Assembly (NCBI GenBank): GCA_016867815.1
Contig: VGIR01000017.1
Span: forward strand, 1-42,031
Reading direction: 5' to 3'
DNA length: 42,031 nucleotides
Origin: a candidate division WOR-3 bacterium
Lineage (GTDB): Bacteria; Hydrothermota; Tepidihabitantia; Tepidihabitantales; Tepidihabitantaceae
Below are positions 15,148 through 22,476 of the stretch, piece by piece; position 1 is the stretch's first letter; every line of letters starts with the position of its first letter. The translations under genes were made by a program, and so were the position numbers. The notes under the pieces are model-generated. The model worked only from the letters and a program-made list of their open reading frames with translations, did not search any database and was not told the DNA's origin.

Positions 15148-15175
15148 TTGACCTTTGAGTCCTAGCCTGTAGATT
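15148..15175 (+). promoter_or_regulatory. parA promoter, leaderless
   Basis: TTGACC (15148-15153), 16-nt spacer, TAGATT (15170-15175), then 5 nt to ATG 15181. Confidence 0.65.
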
Positions 15176-15180
15176 TCCGC

Positions 15181-15963
15181 ATGGCGCAGCGTATCGCAAT
15201 CTGCAACCAGAAAGGCGGGGTCGGGAAGACAACGACCTCGGTCAGCCTTGCTGCTGCACTGGCTCTACGCGGGGGACGGGCGCTGCTGGTGGATATGGAC
15301 CCGCAGGCGCACGCCACGCTCGGGCTGGGAGTGGACCGGACCAAGCTTGAGATATCGGTCTACGAGGCGATGTGTGAGGCGCAGCGGGTCACCGACGCGG
15401 TGCTGAAGGACCGGGCGGAGAATCTGGACCTGCTGCCGGCGTCGGTGAGTCTGGCTGGCGGTGAGGTGGAGTTGATAGACGCGGATGAGCGCGAGTTCCG
15501 GCTGAACAAGGCGCTGGGGCTAATCGACCCCGACTACCAGTTCATCATCATCGATTGCCCGCCGTCGCTGGGCATTCTCACAGTTAACTGCCTGGTGGCG
15601 GCACAGAGTGTGTTGATTCCGGTCCAGGCCGAGTATCTGGCAATGGAAGGAATGTCGCGGCTGCTTGATACCGTCAGTCTCGTGCGGCAGGGACTGAATC
15701 TGACCCTGGCGATTGAGGGAGTGCTGATTACGATGTACTCGTCGCGGTTGAGCCTTGCCCAGCAGGTTGCCGAAGAGGTGCGGAGCTATTTCAAAGAGCA
15801 GGTGTTCGATACCGTGATCCCGAGGAGCGTGCGGCTGGCGGAAGCCCCAAGCTTCGGGAAGACGATATTCGGCTACGACGGTCATTCGGCCGGGGCGCAG
15901 GCGTACATGGCGCTGGCGGATGAGGTGATGGCGAGGCACAAGTCTGCGGAAAGGACAAAGTGA
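15181..15963 (+). CDS. parA: ParA/Soj chromosome-partition ATPase, 260 aa
   Basis: A deviant Walker A box (KGGVGKTT, residues 11-18) with the signature Lys, a Walker A' region (LLVDMDPQAHATLGLG) and Walker B (FIIIDCPPSLG) identify a Soj-type ParA, close to the usual length of 250-260. ParA dimers bind DNA non-specifically and, with ParB, move origin regions; the protein acts at the nucleoid. It is followed by parB at a 111-bp gap filled with repeat words, and an M23 peptidase comes next, a grouping common in bacteria. The start is fixed by its leaderless promoter. No parS site was seen in the window. Confidence 0.95.
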   Translation: MAQRIAICNQKGGVGKTTTSVSLAAALALRGGRALLVDMDPQAHATLGLGVDRTKLEISVYEAMCEAQRVTDAVLKDRAENLDLLPASVSLAGGEVELIDADEREFRLNKALGLIDPDYQFIIIDCPPSLGILTVNCLVAAQSVLIPVQAEYLAMEGMSRLLDTVSLVRQGLNLTLAIEGVLITMYSSRLSLAQQVAEEVRSYFKEQVFDTVIPRSVRLAEAPSFGKTIFGYDGHSAGAQAYMALADEVMARHKSAERTK

Positions 15964-16066
15964 CAAGTCGTAAGGACAAAGCAATGACGCAAGGACAAAG
16001 TGACAAGGAGGGAGTTCGGCTCCAGCCTTTGTCATTTCTCCTTTCCACTTTGTCATTACCTCCAGG
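15964..16066. repeat. ACAAAGTGACAA word repeat between parA and parB
   Basis: AGGACAAAGTGACAAG occurs with variants up to about 16012, and its reverse-complement words (CTTTGTCATTTCTCC, CACTTTGTCATTACC) follow, so the region can fold back on itself. Confidence 0.55.
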
Positions 16067-16074
16067 GAGGTCCA

Positions 16075-16914
16075 ATGCGTAAAGCGCTGGGTAAGGGCAT
16101 CAGGGCGATAATCCCGGAAGAGACCCGGGCCGCGATGGCCGCAGAAGCGCGGCCCATCCGGATTGACGAGATCCGACCCAACCCGTTTCAGCCCCGGACC
16201 AAGACCGAAGAGAACCTCGATGAGCTGGTAGCGTCGATCAAGACGCACGGTGTGCTGCAGCCGATCATGGTGCGGCGCCGGCGGGATGGTTACGAAGTGG
16301 TGATGGGCGAGCGCCGGCTGCGCGCGTCCAAGCTCGCCGGGCTCGAGCAAGTGCCGGCCGTCATCCGCTCCGTCGACGAGCTGGAGATGCTCGAGTTTGC
16401 CTTGATTGAGAACCTGCAGCGCCAGAACCTGAACCCGATTGACGAGGCGATGGGATACAAGCGTCTCAACGATGAGTTCAAGCAGACGCACGAAGTAATC
16501 GCCCAGCGTGTGGGCAAGGACCGGTCGACCGTCGCAAACGCTTTGCGGCTGCTCGATCTACCTTTCAAAGTCCGTGACTGCCTGGCTGCGGGTTTGATAA
16601 CCGCGGGCCACGGGCGGGCACTGCTGATGAGCAAGAACCGGAGATTGCAGGTCGAGGTGTGCGAACGGATAGTGAAGGAAGGGCTTTCGGTCAGGTCCGT
16701 CGAGAAGCTCTGCGGCGAGCCCAGGCCGAAAGAGCCGCATATGCCCAAGCCGGAGAAGGACATACACCTGCGCGAAGTTGAGGAGGGGCTGGCCGGATAC
16801 CTCGGTACGCGGGTTGTCATCAACCCGGGCAAGGCCGGAGCCGGTGATATCGTCGTCCGCTACTTCTCGGCCGAGGACCTGGAGCGGGTGGTCGAGAAGA
16901 TGAAAAGGCATTAG
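16075..16914 (+). CDS. parB: ParB/Spo0J chromosome-partition protein, 279 aa
   Basis: The protein opens with the typical RKALGKGIRAIIPEE, then the ParB N-terminal domain (DEIRPNPFQPR, GVLQPIMVRR, VMGERRLRASKLAGL), then a helix-turn-helix region (TVANALRLLDLPF), and a C-terminal dimerisation segment. The GERR motif is the CTP-binding and clamp signature of ParB. ParB binds parS, spreads on DNA and stimulates ParA. The ATG at 16075 is chosen because GGGAGG lies 5 nt upstream; the frame extends further but into repeat words. Length is normal for the family. Confidence 0.95.
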   Translation: MRKALGKGIRAIIPEETRAAMAAEARPIRIDEIRPNPFQPRTKTEENLDELVASIKTHGVLQPIMVRRRRDGYEVVMGERRLRASKLAGLEQVPAVIRSVDELEMLEFALIENLQRQNLNPIDEAMGYKRLNDEFKQTHEVIAQRVGKDRSTVANALRLLDLPFKVRDCLAAGLITAGHGRALLMSKNRRLQVEVCERIVKEGLSVRSVEKLCGEPRPKEPHMPKPEKDIHLREVEEGLAGYLGTRVVINPGKAGAGDIVVRYFSAEDLERVVEKMKRH

Positions 16915-16922
16915 AGCTCGGC

Positions 16923-16967
16923 CGAAGTCAGAAATCAGAAGGCAGAAGGCAGGATGCAGAAGTCGGA
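16923..16967. repeat. AGTCAGAA/GGCAGAA word repeat
   Basis: GAAGTCAGAAATCAGAAGGC and variants immediately follow parB. Related words lie at 14990, 25330, 30812 and 35380. Confidence 0.5.
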
Positions 16968-16989
16968 CAGGCGGGCGCGGACTGGATTC

Positions 16990-17012
16990 TCACCACCAAG
17001 ACACAAAGCGGT
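16990..17012. repeat. CACCAAGACACAAAG word
   Basis: CACCACCAAGACACAAAGCG matches words at 30692, 31347 and, within a coding region, 37710. Confidence 0.5.
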
Positions 17013-17040
17013 CAAGGCAGGTCACGTCCCTCGCCCTCCT

Positions 17041-17061
17041 GGGGAGAGGGGTCGGGTGAGG
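17041..17061 (-). repeat. REP-like element, copy 2
   Basis: The minus strand reads CCTCACCCGACCCCTCTCCC, matching the element at 1669-1689 in the other orientation. Confidence 0.55.
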
Positions 17062-17111
17062 GGTGAAGCGTCGTGCGTCGGGCGTTGAGCATGAAACTTA
17101 GAGCATAGCGC

Positions 17112-17864
17112 ATGCCTCGCAAAGAGCTTTCGTTCTTCGTTGCCAGCAACTACAGCACGAATTCGTTGCGATTCAGCCTGCCGTTGTGGATGGTCAGGTT
17201 GCTGGCAGTGGTCGCCGGCTTTCTGGCGCTGCTCGTGGTCGCGTCGCTGGTGATGGCGCTGGCCGGTGCCTACCGGCTCAGCCGGCTCTCGTATCTCGAG
17301 CGCCGGAACCGGACGCTTGAGGCCGAGTTTACCAAGGTCGTGGCACTGCGCAGGCAGCTTGAGCAGGTCGAGGCGCAGAGCCGGAAGATGGCGACGATGC
17401 TCGGGGTCGAACAGACACCGGCCCCGGTGAACTGGGACTCATTCCCACTCGATTCCCAGGCGCTGCCCGAGTGGGTCAAGGGCAAAGCGTGGGGGAGTCA
17501 GCTCGTGCCGAAGCTGGTGCCGGTGGAGGATTACGCGGTATCGCAGCGGGCCAAGGACGGCCACATCGGCATCGACCTGGCAGCGGCGGACGGCGCGCCG
17601 GTGCGGGCGACGGCGGACGGCGTCGTGGAGCAACGCGGGGACGACAGGCAGTATGGTCGATTCCTGCTGCTCAAGCATGGCCAGGGCTACGAGAGCTACC
17701 ACGGCCACCTCAAGGACTGGAACGTGGCCAAGGGGGATTCAGTTCAGGCGGGGCAGACCATTGGCTGGGTTGGAACTACGGGCAAGACAACCGCGCCACA
17801 TCTCCACTTCGAAATCCGCAAGGACGGGCAGCGGATTGACCCGACGAGCGTCCTGAAGTTCTGA
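17112..17864 (+). CDS. M23-family peptidoglycan endopeptidase, membrane-anchored, 250 aa
   Basis: A basic cytoplasmic tail precedes one transmembrane segment (about residues 28-53, VRLLAVVAGFLALLVVASLV), a coiled-coil (about 58-100, LERRNRTLEAEFTKV...) and a C-terminal LytM domain. The zinc ligands fit M23: His151 and Asp155 in HIGIDL, and the HxH pair 230/232 in APHLHFEI; SYHGHL lies between them. Such proteins cut peptide cross-links in the cell wall, or regulate enzymes that do, and face the periplasm. It lies 197 bp after parB. No clear ribosome-binding site precedes ATG 17112. The complete ligand set suggests it is active. Confidence 0.9.
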   Translation: MPRKELSFFVASNYSTNSLRFSLPLWMVRLLAVVAGFLALLVVASLVMALAGAYRLSRLSYLERRNRTLEAEFTKVVALRRQLEQVEAQSRKMATMLGVEQTPAPVNWDSFPLDSQALPEWVKGKAWGSQLVPKLVPVEDYAVSQRAKDGHIGIDLAAADGAPVRATADGVVEQRGDDRQYGRFLLLKHGQGYESYHGHLKDWNVAKGDSVQAGQTIGWVGTTGKTTAPHLHFEIRKDGQRIDPTSVLKF

Positions 17865-17927
17865 CGAAGGAGGATTCCAGCGATCGGACTGCCAGCTTCT
17901 TCGCCTGACACTCGAATCGCAGAATCC

Positions 17928-17956
17928 TTGATCCCTTGACCCCTGCTTCCTAGCAT
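17928..17956 (+). promoter_or_regulatory. Nitroreductase promoter, leaderless
   Basis: TTGATC (17928-17933), 17-nt spacer, TAGCAT (17951-17956), then 5 nt to ATG 17962. Confidence 0.6.
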
Positions 17957-17961
17957 TGGCC

Positions 17962-18804
17962 ATGGAAAGCGTATACGACGTCATCATGCGCCGCAGGACG
18001 GTGCGGTCGTTCACCGACCAGCCGGTTGAGGAGGAGAAGGTTCTAAAGCTACTGGACGCGGCTATGCAGTCGCCGTCCGGCGGCAACATCCAGCCAATCT
18101 CCATCATCCGAATCGAGAAGCAGGAGGGCCGGGAGAAAATGGCCAGGCTGGCCGTGAACCAGCCGTGGGTGGCGAAGTCGCCGCTCTGCCTGCTCTTCTG
18201 CGTCGACTTCCACCGGACCGGTAAGTGGGCGGAGGCCGAGGGCGCGAGCTATGGTGGCGAGAAAGCGCTGATGAGTTTCCTGCTGGCATACGCCGACGTC
18301 TTCTGCTCGGCTGAGAACGCGGTCCTGTGCGCAACCAGCCTTGGCCTCGGCACGGTCTACATCGGCATGGTGCTGGCCGCGATGACTGAGATCCGCAAGG
18401 AGTTCGGCCTGCCAGACAGGGTCGTGCCGGTGGTGGCGTTGTGTGTGGGGTATCCGAAGAAGGTGCCGGCAGGCATCACCAAGTTGCCCCTGGCGGCGAT
18501 GGTCCACTCGGAACGGTACGAAGAGAAGTCGCCCGAGGAACTCAAGTACCTGTACCGTGAGAAGTATGGCGACCTGACGTCCGACGTGAAGTCGTACTTC
18601 AAGCGGACGTACCAGGAAGCGCTGGAAATGGACGAGCAGGCGCGACCGGACTTCACCGATAAGGTTGCGCGAATCATGGCGCGGATGGAAGTCGGCAACG
18701 CGGCGCAGCTTCTGTTCAAGATGCGCTACCCGGAAGACGCAATGAAACGCATGGGCGAGAAGATCATCGCCTCCTTGCGCGAAGCCGGCATCGACTGTCT
18801 GTAG
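17962..18804 (+). CDS. Nitroreductase-family flavoprotein, 280 aa
   Basis: The N-terminal 190 residues show the FMN-dependent nitroreductase fold: RRRTVRSFTDQPVEEEKVLK (FMN phosphate-binding Arg cluster), DAAMQSPSGGNIQPISIIRI, and ENAVLCATSLGLGTVYIG with VALCVGYPKK near the end of the domain. About 90 further residues form a helical tail (YLYREKYGDLTSDVKSYFKR...) seen in some nitroreductases; its role is unknown. The family reduces nitro- or quinone-type compounds, or carries out dehydrogenation, in the cytoplasm. The start follows the leaderless rule. It lies upstream of porCDAB on the same strand, but the por genes have their own promoter. Substrate not predictable. Confidence 0.88.
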   Translation: MESVYDVIMRRRTVRSFTDQPVEEEKVLKLLDAAMQSPSGGNIQPISIIRIEKQEGREKMARLAVNQPWVAKSPLCLLFCVDFHRTGKWAEAEGASYGGEKALMSFLLAYADVFCSAENAVLCATSLGLGTVYIGMVLAAMTEIRKEFGLPDRVVPVVALCVGYPKKVPAGITKLPLAAMVHSERYEEKSPEELKYLYREKYGDLTSDVKSYFKRTYQEALEMDEQARPDFTDKVARIMARMEVGNAAQLLFKMRYPEDAMKRMGEKIIASLREAGIDCL

Positions 18805-18833
18805 GCTTCAGCCGGCTTGCGGGCTCTGCCGGG

Positions 18834-18861
18834 TTGACTTTCGGCGGCAGGAAGGTAACAT
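18834..18861 (+). promoter_or_regulatory. por operon promoter
   Basis: TTGACT (18834-18839), 16-nt spacer, TAACAT (18856-18861). Predicted start near 18868 gives a 107-nt leader before ATG 18976, which has its own Shine-Dalgarno site. An AAGCCGGC/GCCGGCTT inverted repeat at 18782-18818 just upstream could end the nitroreductase transcript. Confidence 0.6.
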
Positions 18862-18885
18862 CTGAGTCCGCAAAGACAACCATAG

Positions 18886-18967
18886 AAATGACGATTGACG
18901 ATTGCCGAACGATGAATCGCAGCGAGACTCGGCGATCGGTGACTGATGAATGGTAGTGAATGATGGG
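18886..18967. repeat. AATGACGATTGACGA word repeat in por leader
   Basis: AATGACGATTGACGATTGCC and later GACTGATGAATGGTAGTGAA fill the leader of the por operon. The same AATGACGA word recurs between porA and porB. Confidence 0.5.
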
Positions 18968-18975
18968 AGGTATTG

Positions 18976-19581
18976 ATGGCTGAATCCTGCAGCTTCCTGG
19001 GCGGCCAGCCGCTGGAGATACGCTGGCACGGGCGCGGAGGGCAGGGCGCAAAGACCGCGGCGCTCTTGTTCGGTGAGTCCGCGCTTGACACCGGGCTCTA
19101 CATCCAGGCGTTCCCGGAGTACGGACCGGAGCGGATGGGTGCACCGGTGGCCGCTTTCAACCGGCTTTCAGACAAGCCGATACGTTCCCACGCCGGCGTG
19201 AAGACGCCGCGCGTCGTGGTCGTGCTCGATGCCTCGCTGATCGAGCCGGCGCGGGTAACCGAGGGCCTGATGGACGACGGAATCCTGCTCGTGAATTCGA
19301 ACGTCGAGCCGGCCGAATTGCGCAAGCGGCTGCAGCTGCCGTCCGGCATCAAGCTCTACGTGGTGGACGCCTCGAAGATAGCGATGGAGACCGTGGGCAA
19401 GAACGTTCCCAACACGCCCATGCTCGGCGCGCTGGTGAAGGTCACGGGCGTGCTGGAGTTCGAGCCGATGATGGAAGCGATCAAGCATAAGCTGGCGGAG
19501 AAGTTCCGGGGCGGCAAGGAGAAGTTCGTGGAGCCGAACCTGGTGAGCATCCGCCGGGCCTACGAGGAAGTGAGGTGTTAG
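18976..19581 (+). CDS. porC: Pyruvate:ferredoxin oxidoreductase, gamma subunit, 201 aa
   Basis: This is the gamma domain of 2-oxoacid:acceptor oxidoreductases: EIRWHGRGGQGAKTAALLFG near the N-terminus, PEYGPERMGAPVAAF, and a C-terminal segment ending NLVSIRRAYEEVR. In the four-subunit Thermotoga-type enzyme it assembles with PorD, PorA and PorB and oxidises pyruvate to acetyl-CoA and CO2 with ferredoxin as acceptor, or runs in reverse. GGGAGG lies 5 nt before ATG 18976. The gene order gamma-delta-alpha-beta matches the Thermotoga porCDAB cluster. Pyruvate as substrate is inferred from family and order. Confidence 0.93.
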   Translation: MAESCSFLGGQPLEIRWHGRGGQGAKTAALLFGESALDTGLYIQAFPEYGPERMGAPVAAFNRLSDKPIRSHAGVKTPRVVVVLDASLIEPARVTEGLMDDGILLVNSNVEPAELRKRLQLPSGIKLYVVDASKIAMETVGKNVPNTPMLGALVKVTGVLEFEPMMEAIKHKLAEKFRGGKEKFVEPNLVSIRRAYEEVRC

Positions 19582-19582
19582 G

Positions 19583-19873
19583 ATGGCCAAGCTGAAGAGC
19601 TGGAAAGAGCTTCCCTGCGGGGCGATCATCGACGACCCGAAGGCTGTGCTGGAGAACAAGACCGGTGCTTGGCGGTCGCAACGTCCGTGCTGGAACGCGG
19701 AGAAGTGCATCAACTGCCTGACGTGCTGGATCTACTGTCCTGACGCCGCCATCATTGTCAAAGCCGGCAAGATGGCGGGCATCAACTACGACTACTGCAA
19801 GGGCTGCGGCATCTGCGCTAACGTCTGCCCGACCAAGGTGCAGGCTATCACCATGGAAGAGGAGAGGAAGTGA
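19583..19873 (+). CDS. porD: Pyruvate:ferredoxin oxidoreductase, delta (ferredoxin) subunit, 96 aa
   Basis: A small ferredoxin-like subunit with two 4Fe-4S binding motifs: CINCLTCWIYCP and CKGCGICANVCP, each CxxCxxCxxxCP. It carries electrons from the PorAB active site to soluble ferredoxin. The N-terminal half (KSWKELPCGAII...) is the usual PorD leader. It starts 1 nt after the porC stop, so translation is probably coupled. Length is normal. Confidence 0.95.
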   Translation: MAKLKSWKELPCGAIIDDPKAVLENKTGAWRSQRPCWNAEKCINCLTCWIYCPDAAIIVKAGKMAGINYDYCKGCGICANVCPTKVQAITMEEERK

Positions 19874-19874
19874 G

Positions 19875-19912
19875 GCAAGTCAAGGTGCAAAGTGCAAAGT
19901 GCAAAATGGCGG
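19875..19912. repeat. GTGCAAAGTGCAAA word repeat
   Basis: AGGTGCAAAGTGCAAAGTGC occupies the spacer between porD and porA. GTCAGAGTGCAGAGTGC at 35384 is similar. Confidence 0.5.
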
Positions 19913-19925
19913 GCAGGAGGGGGAC

Positions 19926-21080
19926 ATGATACTTGCCAAGACCGGGAACGAGGCGCTGGCGTACGCGATGCGGCAGATAAACCCGGATGTGGTTGCCGCG
20001 TACCCAATAACGCCCTCGACCGAGATCGTGCAGATTTTCGCCCAGTACGTGAGCGACGGCAAGGTCAATTCCGAGTTCGTGGCGGTGGAGAGCGAGCACT
20101 CGGCCATGGCTGCCTGCATCGGCGCGGCCGCATCCGGCTGCCGGACGATGACCGCGACCGCATCGCAGGGGTTGATGCTGATGCACGAGATGCTCTTCAT
20201 TGCCGGCGGCCTCCGGCTGCCGATAGTCATGCCTATCGCCTCCCGCTCGGTTTCGTCGCCGCTGAACATCCACGGCGACCATTCGGACTCGCTTGCCTCC
20301 CGCGACTCGGGCTGGCTGCAGTTCTTCTGCGAGACGGTGCAGGAGGGCTACGATACGCTCATCCAGTGCGTGAAGATAGCCGAACGCGCGTCCCTGCCCG
20401 CCATCTGCGCGGTGGACGGTTTCATCCTGTCGCACTGCATGGAACGGATCGAGACGTTTGAAGACCAGCCGGTGCGCGAGTTCATCGGCGCGTACAAGCC
20501 GAACTGGAACCTGCTCGACTACAAGAAGCCGATCCTGGTCGGGCCGGCGACGATGCAGGACTACTTCTTCGAGTTCAAGCGTTCGCAGATCGAGGGCATG
20601 AACAAGGCGCTGCCGATAGTCCAGGAAGTACAGGCCGAGTTCAGGCAGAAGTTCGGGCGGGGCTACGGCGTGGTTGAGGAGTACCGTACCGATGACGCCG
20701 ATGCGGTCGTGCTCCTGATGGGTTCGGCCTGCGGTACGATGCGCGAGGCCGTGGACACGATGCGCAACCAGGGGAAGAAGGTCGGGATGGTCAAGCTGCG
20801 CCTGTTCCGACCCCTGCCGCACCAGGTGTTGAGGGAGACGCTGGCGAAGTTCAAGACGGTCGCGATCATGGACCGTGCCGATACGGTCAACTCATGGGGC
20901 GGCGCGCTCTTCACCGAGATAGGCTCGGCGCTCTATGACCTGCCGCAGCGGCCCAAGCTGCTCTCGTACGTCTACGGACTCGGCGGCAAGGAGTTCTCGC
21001 TTGGCGATGCCGCGACGGTGCTCGAGCAGGCGCACGCAGGCAAGAAGGAAGACCTCGTGACCTACATCGGAGTGAGGTAG
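19926..21080 (+). CDS. porA: Pyruvate:ferredoxin oxidoreductase, alpha subunit, 384 aa
   Basis: The alpha subunit contains the pyrimidine-binding domain of the thiamine diphosphate site: VVAAYPITPSTEIVQIF at the N-terminus, FVAVESEHSAMAACIGAAASG (with the conserved Glu), TATASQGLMLMHEML, and SPLNIHGDHSD...RDSGW typical of the pyruvate branch. The C-terminal part is the transketolase-C-like domain (GMVKLRLFRPLP). The ATG at 19926 has GGAGGGGG just upstream; the open frame reaches back into porD but those codons are a shadow. Length agrees with other four-subunit enzymes. Confidence 0.95.
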   Translation: MILAKTGNEALAYAMRQINPDVVAAYPITPSTEIVQIFAQYVSDGKVNSEFVAVESEHSAMAACIGAAASGCRTMTATASQGLMLMHEMLFIAGGLRLPIVMPIASRSVSSPLNIHGDHSDSLASRDSGWLQFFCETVQEGYDTLIQCVKIAERASLPAICAVDGFILSHCMERIETFEDQPVREFIGAYKPNWNLLDYKKPILVGPATMQDYFFEFKRSQIEGMNKALPIVQEVQAEFRQKFGRGYGVVEEYRTDDADAVVLLMGSACGTMREAVDTMRNQGKKVGMVKLRLFRPLPHQVLRETLAKFKTVAIMDRADTVNSWGGALFTEIGSALYDLPQRPKLLSYVYGLGGKEFSLGDAATVLEQAHAGKKEDLVTYIGVR

Positions 21081-21087
21081 ACATGGC

Positions 21088-21128
21088 GATCCCAATGACG
21101 AATGACGATTGTCGAATGACGAATTGCG
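21088..21128. repeat. AATGACGAATGACGA word repeat
   Basis: AATGACGAATGACGATTGTC and continuation sit between porA and porB, matching the word in the por leader. Confidence 0.5.
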
Positions 21129-21172
21129 GAGTCGGAACGGCGGACCTCACGAACCGGAGAGGGGAGTAGGAG

Positions 21173-22108
21173 ATGGCAAGACTCAAGGACCTTTGTCAGA
21201 ATCCCGAGCTCTTTTCGAGCGGTCACCGCGCCTGCGCCGGATGCGGCGAGGCCCTGGCAGTGCGCCAGATACTCCTGGCCGCGCCCCAGCCGGTGGTAGG
21301 CATCATGCCGACCGGCTGTACCGAGATCTTCTCGTCCATCTACCCGCATGCCGCGTGGCAAATACCGATGATCCACACCGCGTTTGAGACGGCGGCTTCC
21401 ACCGCGTCCGGCGTCGTTGCTGCCTACAACTTCCACAAGAAGATGGGCAACATCAAGGAGGACGTGAAGTTCATCGCCTTCGGAGGGGACGGCGGTACCT
21501 ATGACATCGGGTTCCAGGCGATTTCCGGTGCCTTCGAACGCCGGCACAAGTTCCTCTACGTCTGTACCGACAACGAAGGCTACATGAACACCGGGATCCA
21601 GCGCAGCTCGGCTACGCCGTACGGTGCGCACACGACTACGTCGCCGGCCGGTGCGGTGATACCAGGTAAGACGATGCCGCGCAAGGATATCATGGAGATC
21701 ATGATTGCCCATAACGCGGCGTACGCAGCGCAGACCACCATCGCGCATTGGAACGATCTCGTCACCAAGGTCGGCAAGGCGCTGGCCGCGGACGGGCCCT
21801 CGTTCCTCAATGTGCTGGTACCGTGCCCGCTGGGCTGGCAGCACGCCGGCAACCTGACGGTCGAGATGGCAAGGCTTGCGGCCGACACCGGTTTCTGGCC
21901 GATTTACGAGTGGGAGAATGGTAGGTACAAGATCAACTACCAGCCCAAGGAGAAGAAACCGGTCGAGGAGTTCATGAAGCCGCAAGGCCGGTTCAGCCAC
22001 CTCTTCAAAGATGAGGCGGGCAAGGCGGTCATCGCCGAGGCGCAACGTCAGATTGACGCGCAGTGGGCGTTGCTTCGCAAGCGGCAGGAGGCGTTCGGGG
22101 CGTCCTGA
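21173..22108 (+). CDS. porB: Pyruvate:ferredoxin oxidoreductase, beta subunit, 311 aa
   Basis: The beta subunit holds the thiamine-diphosphate pyrophosphate site: HRACAGCGEALAVRQIL with the Cys pair that helps bind a 4Fe-4S cluster, MPTGCTEIFSSIYP, and FGGDGGTYDIGFQAISGAFE (GDG...) followed by CTDNEGYMNTGIQRS for the Mg-diphosphate. The fourth Cys lies in VPCPLGWQH. GGAGTAGGAG directly precedes ATG 21173. It closes the operon; a strong hairpin follows at 22134. With porA it forms the catalytic core. Confidence 0.95.
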   Translation: MARLKDLCQNPELFSSGHRACAGCGEALAVRQILLAAPQPVVGIMPTGCTEIFSSIYPHAAWQIPMIHTAFETAASTASGVVAAYNFHKKMGNIKEDVKFIAFGGDGGTYDIGFQAISGAFERRHKFLYVCTDNEGYMNTGIQRSSATPYGAHTTTSPAGAVIPGKTMPRKDIMEIMIAHNAAYAAQTTIAHWNDLVTKVGKALAADGPSFLNVLVPCPLGWQHAGNLTVEMARLAADTGFWPIYEWENGRYKINYQPKEKKPVEEFMKPQGRFSHLFKDEAGKAVIAEAQRQIDAQWALLRKRQEAFGAS

Positions 22109-22133
22109 AGTAGCAGGCCCAGGTTTCGAGCAA

Positions 22134-22157
22134 ACGGGCCGGCTGATGCCGGCCCGT
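22134..22157 (+). terminator. por operon terminator hairpin
   Basis: ACGGGCCGGC (22134-22143), TGAT loop, GCCGGCCCGT (22148-22157), 26 nt after the porB stop. A short T-rich stretch (TGGCTTCTG) follows. Confidence 0.7.
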
Positions 22158-22441
22158 GGCTTCTGAACTGGGTCGCTGCCGCGGGATTGGTACGGAGGCT
22201 GACGCGGACAGGATGGCAGTCCTGTCCACGTTCCTTCCGTTTCTGCCTGGCCGCTGACACCGGGGCATGCGGCCGCCGGCAGGCAGCGCCTGGTCTGGTG
22301 GATGGACGTGAACCGGGCGACAGGCGCCGGAAGCGGGGATAACCAAGGTCGGCCCGATGTCGCCTGCAATTTGCCCAAGGTCTAACTCAGAGCAGACACC
22401 AAGGCTCCAGCTGTTCCATGCCCGGCGGCCACAAATCGTGC

Positions 22442-22470
22442 TTGACACAGGTGGCCTGTTCGGCTAATAT
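22442..22470 (+). promoter_or_regulatory. Promoter, leaderless with GTG start
   Basis: TTGACA (22442-22447), 17-nt spacer, TAATAT (22465-22470), then 6 nt to GTG 22477. Near-consensus. Confidence 0.78.
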
Positions 22471-22476
22471 CACTTC

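Larger units (their letters stand above)
22109..22476. other. Intergenic region with two hairpins and a promoter
   Basis: Besides the por terminator, GGACAGGA (22206-22213) pairs with TCCTGTCC (22220-22227) over a 6-nt loop. Nothing else is recognised before the promoter at 22442. Confidence 0.55.

Noticed and set aside
17085-17111. Leaderless promoter for the M23 peptidase (TTGAGC and TAGCGC)
   Set aside because: Spacer would be 15 nt and the -10 would abut the ATG, unlike all the other examples.
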